From positions 1 through 64,000 of the forward strand of contig JBCBJX010000001.1 of NCBI GenBank assembly GCA_038522735.1: a DNA stretch of 64,000 nucleotides, in the 5' to 3' direction. The notes beneath the pieces are model-generated. The model was not told where the DNA came from, searched no databases, and saw nothing but the letters and a program-made list of their open reading frames with translations. This document shows positions 8,259 through 16,044 of the stretch, piece after piece. Position numbers and translations under genes: made by a program. Every line of letters starts with the position of its first letter. Within the stretch, counting starts at the first letter, position 1. Origin of the DNA: JBCBJX01 sp038522735 (GTDB lineage: Bacteria; Pseudomonadota; Alphaproteobacteria; Caulobacterales; Parvularculaceae).

Positions 8259-9470
8259 TTACGCGCTCGCGAGCTTCTCCGCGCTTTCCGCCGCCTCGCC
8301 CTTGCGCTCGTCCGTCCAATAGGAGACGCACGGAATTTTTGAACGGTCGCAGCGGTCGGCGTATCGGCGGGCGATTTCGGTCACCTCGTCAAAGAGGCCT
8401 TCCTCCAAGGTGATCGGGTCGAGGCCGAGGCCGAGAAGACGACGGTTTTCCACCCGAAGCTCGTTCTCGTCGGCTTCTTTCCGGGGATTCTTCACGTACT
8501 CGATCTTCGCGCCCGTCTTGTCGGCGACCATCTGGGCGAGATCGCGGACCCGGTGGGTCTCCGTCATCTGGTTGAGGATATGCACGCGCTCGCCGGTCTG
8601 CGGCGGGTTCATGATCGCAAGCTCGATGCACTTCACCGTGTCCTGAATGTGGATGAAGGCGCGGGTCTGGCCGCCCGTTCCGTGGACCGTGAGCGGGAAG
8701 TCGACAGCCGCCTGCATGAGGAACCGATTGAGCACCGTTCCGTAGTCGCCGTCATAATCGAAGCGGTTGATGAGGCGCTCGTCTTTCTTCGTTTCCTCCG
8801 TCTGCGTTCCCCAGACGATGCCCTGATGGAGGTCCGTGACGCGCAGGCCGTCGTTCTTGTTGTAGAAGGCGAAGAGCAGCTGGTCCTGGGTCTTCGTCAT
8901 GTGGTAGATGGAGCCGGGGTTCGCCGGGTACAGAATTTCCTGGCTTATCTCGCGGCCGTCCTCGGTCTCGATCTTCACCGGCAGATAGCCTTCGGGGATC
9001 TTGATGCCCGCGGTTCCGTAACCGTAGACGCCCATGGTGCCGAGGTGGACGAGGTGGGCGTTGATCCCGGACTCGACGATCGCGGCGAGCAGATTGTTCG
9101 TCGCTCCGAGGTTGTTATCGACCGTATACCGTTTGTGCCAGGAGGATTTCATCGAGTACGGCGCGGCGCGCTGCTCGGCGAAATGGACGACGGCGTCCGG
9201 CCTGAACTCCCGCAGAAGATGCAGGAGGCGCGCGTAATTCACCGCAACGTCGATGTTCTCGAATTTAATCTCTTTCCCCGAGACCGCTTTCCATGCGTCG
9301 AGACGCACGGACATCGGTCTGATCGGGGTGAGGCTCTCCACCTCCAGCTCCACGTCGATTTTCCGGCGCGACAGGTTGTCCACAATCATGACGTCGTGGC
9401 CGCTCGCCGACAGGTGAAGCGAAGTCGGCCAGCCGCAGAACCCGTCGCCGCCCAGAACCATTACGCGCAT
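8259..9470 (-). CDS. sqdB: UDP-sulfoquinovose synthase
   Basis: This 403-residue extended SDR enzyme would add sulfite to UDP-glucose to make UDP-sulfoquinovose, the head-group donor of the sulfolipid SQDG. The N-terminus VMVLGGDGFCGWPTSLHLS is the diagnostic SqdB variant of the Rossmann motif. The family hallmarks FAEQRAAPYSM, GTMGVYGYG and the catalytic YHMTK follow, and length matches the family. The sulfoquinovosyltransferase that should follow is not recognisable nearby, so completion of SQDG would need genes elsewhere. It is divergent from the UDP-GlcA epimerase, with about 150 bases between. Confidence 0.93.
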   Translation of the reverse strand: MRVMVLGGDGFCGWPTSLHLSASGHDVMIVDNLSRRKIDVELEVESLTPIRPMSVRLDAWKAVSGKEIKFENIDVAVNYARLLHLLREFRPDAVVHFAEQRAAPYSMKSSWHKRYTVDNNLGATNNLLAAIVESGINAHLVHLGTMGVYGYGTAGIKIPEGYLPVKIETEDGREISQEILYPANPGSIYHMTKTQDQLLFAFYNKNDGLRVTDLHQGIVWGTQTEETKKDERLINRFDYDGDYGTVLNRFLMQAAVDFPLTVHGTGGQTRAFIHIQDTVKCIELAIMNPPQTGERVHILNQMTETHRVRDLAQMVADKTGAKIEYVKNPRKEADENELRVENRRLLGLGLDPITLEEGLFDEVTEIARRYADRCDRSKIPCVSYWTDERKGEAAESAEKLASA

Positions 9471-9619
9471 GGCGCTCTCCTTGCTTATTGAAGCGGCGCG
9501 CCCGGCCGCGGATTTGATCGCGGCGTTTTAGAGCCGGGACGGGCGAAGGCGCAACAGGAACCGCTTGCGCCGCGGGTCGGTTTCGTGCGGTACCGCGACG
9601 CGGAAGGGAGGGCGCGGAC

Positions 9620-10594
9620 ATGACGGTGTTGGTGACGGGGGCGGCGGGCTTCATCGGCGCGGCGGTCTCCCATGCGCTTCTCGATCGCGGCGAGGCCGTG
9701 CTCGGCGTCGATAATCTGAACGATTATTACCGTCGGCCGCTCAAAGACGCCCGCCTCGCGCGCCTTGAAAAGCGGGCAGGTTTCTCATTTCAGAAACTCG
9801 ACCTTGCGGACGCCGACGCCCTGAAGGCCGCCGCCCAAGCTGCCGGCGTCGACCGCATCGTCCACCTCGCGGCCCAGGCGGGCGTGCGCTATTCGATCGA
9901 AAACCCGTTCGCCTACGTCGCCTCGAACCTGCAGGGGCATGTGAGCGTCCTTGAACTAGCCCGGGCGATCGAGCCGAGCCACACGGTCTACGCCTCTTCG
10001 TCCTCCGTCTACGGCGGCAACACCAAGACGCCTTTCGCGGAGGACGACGTGACGGTCGATCCCGTCTCGCTCTACGGGGCGACAAAGATGTCTGACGAGC
10101 TCCTCTCGAATTCCTACGCCCGCCTTTACGGAACGCCTTTGACGGGCTTGCGCTTCTTCACGGTGTACGGCGAATGGGGCCGGCCGGACATGGCCTACTG
10201 GATCTTTACCGAGAAGATGCTCCGGGGCGAGACGATCCGCGTTTTCAACAACGGAAAGATGGGGCGGGACTTCACGTACATCGCCGACGTTGTCGCCGGC
10301 ATCCTCGCCGCGCTCGACGCCCCCGCCTCCGGGACGCCGCCACATCGGGTCTACAACATTGGCAACGACCGCCCCGAAGAGCTCATGACCCTGATCACCT
10401 CGATCGAGACGGCGCTCGGCGCGGAGGCGGTGAAAAGCTTCGAGCCCATGCAGCCTGGCGATGTGGAGCGGACCTGGGCCGACATTACGCGCGCCCGGAG
10501 CGAGCTCGGCTACGATCCGAAGACGCCCCTCGAAGAGGGCGTCGCCCGCTTCGTCGACTGGTATCGGCGAGAGGGTCCGTTCGAGACGGTTTGA
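9620..10594 (+). CDS. UDP-glucuronate 4-epimerase-like NAD-dependent epimerase
   Basis: This 324-residue extended SDR has TGAAGFIGAAVSHALL at the N-terminus and the catalytic YGATK near residue 155. The sequence VDNLNDYYRRPLKDARL is typical of UDP-glucuronate 4-epimerases (UDP-GlcA to UDP-GalA). A strong ribosome site (AAGGGAGG) precedes the ATG at 9620. Its substrate would come from the UDP-glucose dehydrogenase encoded about 0.6 kb away. Family placement is firm; exact sugar specificity is inference. Confidence 0.85.
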   Translation: MTVLVTGAAGFIGAAVSHALLDRGEAVLGVDNLNDYYRRPLKDARLARLEKRAGFSFQKLDLADADALKAAAQAAGVDRIVHLAAQAGVRYSIENPFAYVASNLQGHVSVLELARAIEPSHTVYASSSSVYGGNTKTPFAEDDVTVDPVSLYGATKMSDELLSNSYARLYGTPLTGLRFFTVYGEWGRPDMAYWIFTEKMLRGETIRVFNNGKMGRDFTYIADVVAGILAALDAPASGTPPHRVYNIGNDRPEELMTLITSIETALGAEAVKSFEPMQPGDVERTWADITRARSELGYDPKTPLEEGVARFVDWYRREGPFETV

Positions 10595-10713
10595 ACGAAC
10601 CGGTTAACGCGCCGTTTGGCATGACGATTGCTCCCGTCAGGATGCGCGGCCGGTTCCGATACGCCTTTTAGGAGAACCCCGGCCGCGGACCCGAGTTCAA
10701 GGAGTTCGCCGCC

Positions 10714-11205
10714 ATGGTCGCCATGATCCCCGCCGCCGCTTTCGCGTTTCCTCTCGTCGCGCTGTTCGTCTTCGCCTTCGCCGGTGATCGCGTCCCGGGC
10801 GGCTCGAGGGCCGGGCGCGCCGGCTTCTCCATGCGCAATCTCGTCGTCATCGTCGGCGACCGCGAAATGGACGAGGCCTGCCGCATGCAGCGCCGCCGGC
10901 TGAAGCCGATCGTCGGCCAGCTGCGCGAAGCGGGCGCCGGCGTGGTCGAGATCTATGGCCGGGACATCGTCCGCCTGAACGGCGTGAACGCGCCCTGGCT
11001 TGATGCGGAGCTCCTCCGCGCGGTGATCGGCGCCGAAGACGGGTTCCGGGTCGTGCGTTTCGACCGCTACGGCCGCCAGTCGATCGCGAGCGCCCGCCCC
11101 CTCGCCATGAACGACCTTCTCGCCGGTCCGTCCGCTTTCGAGACGGTCGCGACGTCGACCATCCGCCCGGCGAACGAAGCCTTTCCCGCTCTCGCCGCGG
11201 CCTAA
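10714..11205 (+). CDS. Small hypothetical protein, DUF4174-like
   Basis: This 163-residue protein starts with a hydrophobic segment (residues 1-25) that could be a signal anchor. A thioredoxin-like alpha/beta region follows (RNLVVIVGDREMDEACRMQ ... FRVVRFDRYGRQ) that resembles the DUF4174 family. No CXXC motif is present, so ordinary thiol chemistry is unlikely. AAGGAG sits nine bases before the chosen ATG. Its end overlaps the convergent ugd stop by four bases. Function unknown. Confidence 0.6.
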   Translation: MVAMIPAAAFAFPLVALFVFAFAGDRVPGGSRAGRAGFSMRNLVVIVGDREMDEACRMQRRRLKPIVGQLREAGAGVVEIYGRDIVRLNGVNAPWLDAELLRAVIGAEDGFRVVRFDRYGRQSIASARPLAMNDLLAGPSAFETVATSTIRPANEAFPALAAA

Positions 11206-12506
11206 GGCCGGCCGATGGAGGCGTAGCGGAAGCCGCGCTCGGCCATCAGCTTCGGCGGATAGATGTTCCTGAGATCGACGAAGACGGGCTCCTTGAGCGC
11301 CGTCTTCACCCGTTCCAGGTCGAGCGCCCGGAACTCGTCCCATTCGGTCACGACCACCGCCGCGTCCGCGCCGTCGAGAACGGCGTAAGGACCGTCCTTG
11401 TAATCGACGTCCGTGAGCAGCTTTTTGGCCTCCTCCAGGCCGGCGGGGTCGTACGCCTGGATCCGCGCTCCGGCTTCTTGGAGGATCGGAACGATCTCCA
11501 GCGATGGCGCCTCGCGCATATCGTCCGTATTTGGTTTGAAGGTGAGGCCGAGGACGCCGATGGTCTTGCCGGCGACGGAGCCGCCGCAGGCCTCGATCAC
11601 CCGCTGGGCCATCTCCTTCTTCCGGCGGTCGTTGATCTCGACGACGCTTTCCACGATTTTCGTCGGCGCGCCGTACTGCTGGGCCGTGCGCACGAGCGCC
11701 AGGGTGTCCTTCGGGAAACACGAGCCGCCATAACCCGGCCCCGCATGGAGGAACTTGCCGCCGATCCGGCCGTCGAGGCCGATGCCTTTGGCGACCTCCT
11801 GGACGTTCGCGCCGACCTTCTCGCAGAGGTCCGCCATCTCGTTGATGAAGGTGATCTTCGTCGCGAGGAAGGCGTTGGCGGCGTATTTGATGAGCTCCGA
11901 CGTCGTGCGGTTGGTGAAGACGATGGGCGTCTCGTTGATGTAGAGCGGCCGGTAAAGCTCGCGCATCACCTCGACGGCGCGCTCGTCTTCGGTCCCGACG
12001 ACGACGCGGTCGGGGCGTTTGAAGTCCTCGATCGCTGCGCCTTCGCGCAGGAATTCCGGGTTCGACGCGACGGCGAAATCGGCGTCGGGCCTTACTTTTT
12101 TGATGATCGCCTCGACCTCCGAGCCGGTTCCGACGGGCACGGTCGATTTGGTGACGACCACCGTGTACCCCTGCATCGCGTTCGCGATCTCTTCGGCGGC
12201 GGCGTAAACATACGAGAGGTCCGCGAACCCGTCGCCGCGACGCGACGGGGTGCCGACGGCGATGAACACCGCGTCGGCGTTCGGGACGGCGGCCGAGAGG
12301 TCGGTCGTGAAGGAGAGCCGGCCCGCCTGCACGTTCTCGGCGACAAGCTGCTCCAGCCCCGGCTCATAGATCGGGATTTCGCCGCGCAGCAGCCGCTCGA
12401 TCTTGCTCTCGTCTTTATCGACGCAGACGACGTCGTGGCCGAAATCGGAAAAACAGGCGCCCGAGACAAGCCCCACATACCCCGTGCCGATCATTGCGAC
12501 GCGCAT
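11202..12506 (-). CDS. ugd: UDP-glucose 6-dehydrogenase
   Basis: This enzyme oxidises UDP-glucose to UDP-glucuronate with two NAD+. The 434 residues match the family. The N-terminal NAD fold is MIGTGYVGLVSGACFSDFGH, the catalytic cysteine lies in GYGGSCFPKDTLAL, and the C-terminal UDP-binding domain contains GLTFKPNTDDMREAPS. UDP-glucuronate produced here can feed the epimerase encoded at 9620. It is divergent from the sulfur-activation genes, 100 bases away. Confidence 0.95.
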   Translation of the reverse strand: MRVAMIGTGYVGLVSGACFSDFGHDVVCVDKDESKIERLLRGEIPIYEPGLEQLVAENVQAGRLSFTTDLSAAVPNADAVFIAVGTPSRRGDGFADLSYVYAAAEEIANAMQGYTVVVTKSTVPVGTGSEVEAIIKKVRPDADFAVASNPEFLREGAAIEDFKRPDRVVVGTEDERAVEVMRELYRPLYINETPIVFTNRTTSELIKYAANAFLATKITFINEMADLCEKVGANVQEVAKGIGLDGRIGGKFLHAGPGYGGSCFPKDTLALVRTAQQYGAPTKIVESVVEINDRRKKEMAQRVIEACGGSVAGKTIGVLGLTFKPNTDDMREAPSLEIVPILQEAGARIQAYDPAGLEEAKKLLTDVDYKDGPYAVLDGADAAVVVTEWDEFRALDLERVKTALKEPVFVDLRNIYPPKLMAERGFRYASIGRP

Positions 12507-12606
12507 GGGCCGCTCCTTTTCTCAACCGCTGCGGCGCGCGGTCTAGCAAGCCGCGGCGCGCCTGGTCTATAGACGCCGCCGCGCACGATCACCTGAAGAC
12601 CCCGTT

Positions 12607-14271
12607 ATGACCGCTCCTCGACCCACGCCGGAGACGAGCCTCCTCATCGTCGGCACGGCGCCCCGCGCCGCCGCCGCTGCGGCCCGTCTCGCGCCGGAAG
12701 GCCGTCCTGCTCTCGCGATCGACGCCGGCGCGCCGTCGGCGGCGGTCGACGGCGCGGCCCGGGTTCTCTCGGCGGAGCCGCCGGTCGAAAATGCAGTCCT
12801 GGTCGTCGATGCAGCCCGGGGCGTCGACGAGACCGTCCGGCGCAATGTGAAGCTGCTCGCCGCGATCGGCGCCGAGCGCGCGGTTCTCCTCATCGACGGT
12901 ATGGAAGAGGCGTTCTTTGAGGAGGAGCAGTTCGACCTCGTGCGGGACGAAACGGCGGCGCTGCTCGACGCCGCCGGCGTCCGCCTCGGCGCCGCCGCGC
13001 CGATCGCCTCGTCCGCCGGGGATCTGGGCGCGACCGCCATGCCCTGGCGCGAGCCCCGGGCGCTCGACGCGGTCCGCAAGGCGCTGACGCCCGCGAAACC
13101 GCCGCTCCGCTTCTGGGTTGAAAATTGCGAGCGCGCCGAGGGCGGATCACGCGTCACTGGGACGCTCGCCTCGGGCGCGCTGCGTCCAGGCGACGTCCTC
13201 CTCGCTTCGCCGTCCAATCTGCCGCTGCAGGCGAGGTCCGTCGACGAGGACGGCGCGCACGTGGACCTGAAAGCGAACGTCTTTCTGGAGCGCGGCGAAC
13301 TCCTCAGCCACCGCGAACGCCCGCCTGTGGAGACCGACGCCGTCCCTGCACGGATCGTATGGCGTGGATCGAAACCGTTGGAGCCCGGAGCGGTGCTCAC
13401 CATCGCCACCGGGACCCTGGCGGCCCCGGCGACGCTGGAAACGATCGTCGGCGCGCTGGACGGCGAAACCGTGGAGTTCACGCCCGCCGAAGCCGTTCAG
13501 CCCGGCGCGGTCGCCGACGTCGTCTTTTCCCTCCGCAAGCTGATTGCAGTCGATTCCGCGGACATCGCCCCTGCGACCGCGCGCTTCGCCCTGACGAGCG
13601 AGCGCGGCGAGATGGGCGCCGGCCTTGTCTCCATGCGCGGCTATGCGGACCAGCGCGGCCTTGAAACACGTCGCGCCACAAACCTGACGCCCGTCGCCGC
13701 CGCCGTCACGCCGTCCGCCCGCGCCAGGCGCAACGGTCACAAAGGCGGCGTCATCTGGCTGACGGGGCTGTCAGGCTCCGGCAAATCGACCCTCGCCATG
13801 GCGCTGGAGAAAAAGCTCTTCGACCGGGGCTATTTCACCTACGTGCTGGACGGCGACAACGTCCGGTACGGACTGTCGGCCGATCTCGGCTTTTCACCGG
13901 AGGACCGGGCGGAGAACATCCGCCGCGTCGGCGAACTCGCCGCCCTCTTCGCCCAGGCCGGCGTCCTCGTCGTCACCTCGTTCATCTCTCCCTATCGCTC
14001 CGACAGGGCGCGGGCCCGCCGCGCCGCGGGGGACGCCTTTCACGAGGTGTTCGTCGACGCCTCCATCGAGGAGTGCGAACGGCGCGACCCCAAGGGGCTT
14101 TACGCCCGCGCCCGCGCCGGCGAGATCCGGGACTTCACCGGCGTCTCGGCGCCCTACGAACCGCCCAAGGCCCCGGAATTCCGGGTGAAAACCGAAGGCC
14201 GCCCGGTGGCGGCGTGCGTCGACGACCTCTTCGCCTATGCAAGCGGCGCGTTTCATTCCTCGGAAGACTGA
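12607..14271 (+). CDS. APS kinase fused to a degenerate CysN-like half
   Basis: The C-terminal part (residues about 375-554) is a complete adenylylsulfate kinase that makes PAPS: Walker A GLSGSGKST, DGDNVRYGLSADLGF, FISPYRSDRARARR and DPKGLYARARAG. The N-terminal about 360 residues align with CysN, the GTPase subunit of ATP sulfurylase: NAVLVVDAARGVDETVRRN, a MPW landmark, then an EF-Tu-like barrel (TGTLASGALRPGDVLL). The GTPase P-loop is gone (IVGTAPRAAAAA instead of G-x4-GKST) and the NKxD motif reads IDGME. So this is a CysNC relative that should no longer bind GTP. No cysD is present in the window. cysQ follows by 12 bases. Confidence 0.9.
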   Translation: MTAPRPTPETSLLIVGTAPRAAAAAARLAPEGRPALAIDAGAPSAAVDGAARVLSAEPPVENAVLVVDAARGVDETVRRNVKLLAAIGAERAVLLIDGMEEAFFEEEQFDLVRDETAALLDAAGVRLGAAAPIASSAGDLGATAMPWREPRALDAVRKALTPAKPPLRFWVENCERAEGGSRVTGTLASGALRPGDVLLASPSNLPLQARSVDEDGAHVDLKANVFLERGELLSHRERPPVETDAVPARIVWRGSKPLEPGAVLTIATGTLAAPATLETIVGALDGETVEFTPAEAVQPGAVADVVFSLRKLIAVDSADIAPATARFALTSERGEMGAGLVSMRGYADQRGLETRRATNLTPVAAAVTPSARARRNGHKGGVIWLTGLSGSGKSTLAMALEKKLFDRGYFTYVLDGDNVRYGLSADLGFSPEDRAENIRRVGELAALFAQAGVLVVTSFISPYRSDRARARRAAGDAFHEVFVDASIEECERRDPKGLYARARAGEIRDFTGVSAPYEPPKAPEFRVKTEGRPVAACVDDLFAYASGAFHSSED

Positions 14272-14283
14272 AGGACCGGCCCC

Positions 14284-15060
14284 ATGCTGCAGACCCTCGC
14301 CGACATCGCCGCCGAAGCCGGCGCCGCCATCATGGAGATCTACGCGACCGAATTCACCGCCGACGTGAAATCCGACGCTTCACCGGTCACTGAAGCCGAC
14401 GAGCAGGGCGAGGCGATCATTCTCAAGGCCCTGAAAGAGAATTTTCCGAATGTTCCGGTGCTCGCTGAGGAAGCCGCTGCGGCGGGAGATCGACCGGTCC
14501 TCGGCGATCTCTTTTTCCTCGTCGATCCCCTCGACGGCACGAAGGAGTTCATCAACAAGAACGGCGAATTCACCGTCAACATCGCCCTCATCGAGAACGG
14601 CGCCCCGACCCACGGCGTCGTCTACGCCCCGGCGATCGACGCGATGTTCCTCGGCGGGCCCGAGGGCGCGCTGAAGCTCTCCCTGAAGCCGGGCGACGAG
14701 CCGGACCTCGAAAACGCCGAGACCATCGCCGCCCGCACCGCCCCTGCGGAGGGCCTCGTCGCCGTTGCAAGCCGCAGCCATCGCTCTCCCGAGACAGACG
14801 AATTCCTCGGTACATTGACTGTCGCGGAGCTGATTTCGGCCGGCTCTTCCCTCAAGCTCTGCCTGATCGCGGAAGGAAAGGCCGACGTCTACCCCCGCCT
14901 CGGTCGTACGATGGAATGGGACATCGCCGCCGGCCAGGCGGTGCTGGAAGCCGCCGGCGGCCGTGTGGAGGTGTTCGGCGAAGACGCTCCCCTGCGATAC
15001 GGAAAGGAAGAGCGGGGGTATGACAATCCGTACTTCACGGCTTGGGGATTGCGAGCTTAG
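14284..15060 (+). CDS. cysQ: 3'(2'),5'-bisphosphate nucleotidase
   Basis: CysQ hydrolyses PAP, the by-product of PAPS use, to AMP, relieving inhibition of sulfotransferases and PAPS reductase. The 258 residues carry the metal-binding inositol-phosphatase signatures DPLDGTKEF (residues about 80-88) and WDIAAGQAVLEAAGG near 214-228. Placement directly behind the APS kinase gene supports a PAPS synthesis and recycling unit. The end overlaps the next convergent gene by four bases. Confidence 0.94.
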   Translation: MLQTLADIAAEAGAAIMEIYATEFTADVKSDASPVTEADEQGEAIILKALKENFPNVPVLAEEAAAAGDRPVLGDLFFLVDPLDGTKEFINKNGEFTVNIALIENGAPTHGVVYAPAIDAMFLGGPEGALKLSLKPGDEPDLENAETIAARTAPAEGLVAVASRSHRSPETDEFLGTLTVAELISAGSSLKLCLIAEGKADVYPRLGRTMEWDIAAGQAVLEAAGGRVEVFGEDAPLRYGKEERGYDNPYFTAWGLRA

Positions 15061-15974
15061 CGGCGTCCGGGATCACAGTCCGCGCGCTCGGCTCGTCGGA
15101 TCTCAAAGACCTCGTCAACCCGCTGATGAAAATAAATCGCGCAGGCGTCAGGAGAGACCGTCGGCCCCTCCACATAGCCGCGGACGGCCTCGATGCGCTC
15201 CGGCGGGCCGAAGGGCTCGGCGATGCTCGGCCGGGTTGAAACAAAAAGCCCGAAACCCTCGTCGACGCTGCGGCGGAGCGCCTTTTTATCGACGCGGGTG
15301 AAATAGAGGGTGAGTTCGTCTTCCGTGACGGACGGCGCGAACTCCAGCTTCTCCGTGTTGATCTCTTTGAAAAGGTCCGAAACGTTCGGCAAGCGGATGA
15401 AAGCGCCGGTCTCGTCCCGTCGCGCCGCGAAGATATTCGCCGATTTGACGCCGCCGCCGAAGATGCGCCAGCGGTTTTCGACAAAGTACAGGGTCTCTCC
15501 GTCTGCGCTGATTTCAGCATCGATATTGAGCCAGAAGGGCTTGTCCCGGGAGACGTCGCCGCGAAGAGGCTGCACGTTCGTGAGGGCGCCGTCCGAGAAC
15601 TCGCCGGTCCACAGGGTGTTCCGCGTCTCGCCATAGGCGCGGGGCGAAACGAAGTAGAACCGCCCCGCCCGGTCCATGCTCGGAACGCCGTCGAGATCCT
15701 CCGAGTTCGCGCCGTCCAGCGGGCCGAGATAGCGAAAGCGCCGATCGTCGATGCGCTCGGCGACGTGCAGGTCCGTCTCGTCCTTCGGCTGGTTGCGGTT
15801 GTTGAAAAAGAGGAGCGCGCCGTCGCGGGAGAGAAAGGGCTCCATGGCGTGCCCGTCATACCCCTCGATCACCACGGGCTCAGACGCCCGGAAATCCGCC
15901 GGGCCCGCCGCGGCGTCAGCGGAAGCAGCGAGAACAATCGAAAGTCCTGCGGCCAGTTTCGCTTGAATTCGCAT
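15057..15974 (-). CDS. Exported WD40-like beta-propeller (PD40/TolB-type) protein
   Basis: This 305-residue protein has a signal peptide (MRIQAKLAAGLSIVLAASADAA) and repeated blades of the PD40/TolB type. Each carries the pattern S-x-D/E-(x)-x-x-L-(Y/F)-F, for example FLSRDGALLFFNN, ISADGETLYFVEN, VTEDELTLYFTR and VSPDACAIYFHQ. Such periplasmic propellers usually bind proteins or ligands. No catalytic residues are evident and the partner is unknown. It is convergent with cysQ. Confidence 0.7.
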   Translation of the reverse strand: MRIQAKLAAGLSIVLAASADAAAGPADFRASEPVVIEGYDGHAMEPFLSRDGALLFFNNRNQPKDETDLHVAERIDDRRFRYLGPLDGANSEDLDGVPSMDRAGRFYFVSPRAYGETRNTLWTGEFSDGALTNVQPLRGDVSRDKPFWLNIDAEISADGETLYFVENRWRIFGGGVKSANIFAARRDETGAFIRLPNVSDLFKEINTEKLEFAPSVTEDELTLYFTRVDKKALRRSVDEGFGLFVSTRPSIAEPFGPPERIEAVRGYVEGPTVSPDACAIYFHQRVDEVFEIRRAERADCDPGRR

Positions 15975-16044
15975 GACGCCCCTCTTCTTCGCCTGCGCGA
16001 TAGAAGAGTCGAGCGATGCGTCGGAAGTGTGGCCTCAGATGCGC

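Noticed and set aside
10510..11721. 403-codon minus-strand frame
   Set aside because: It overlaps ugd in another frame and three other genes or gaps; Arg/Gly/Asp-rich shadow.
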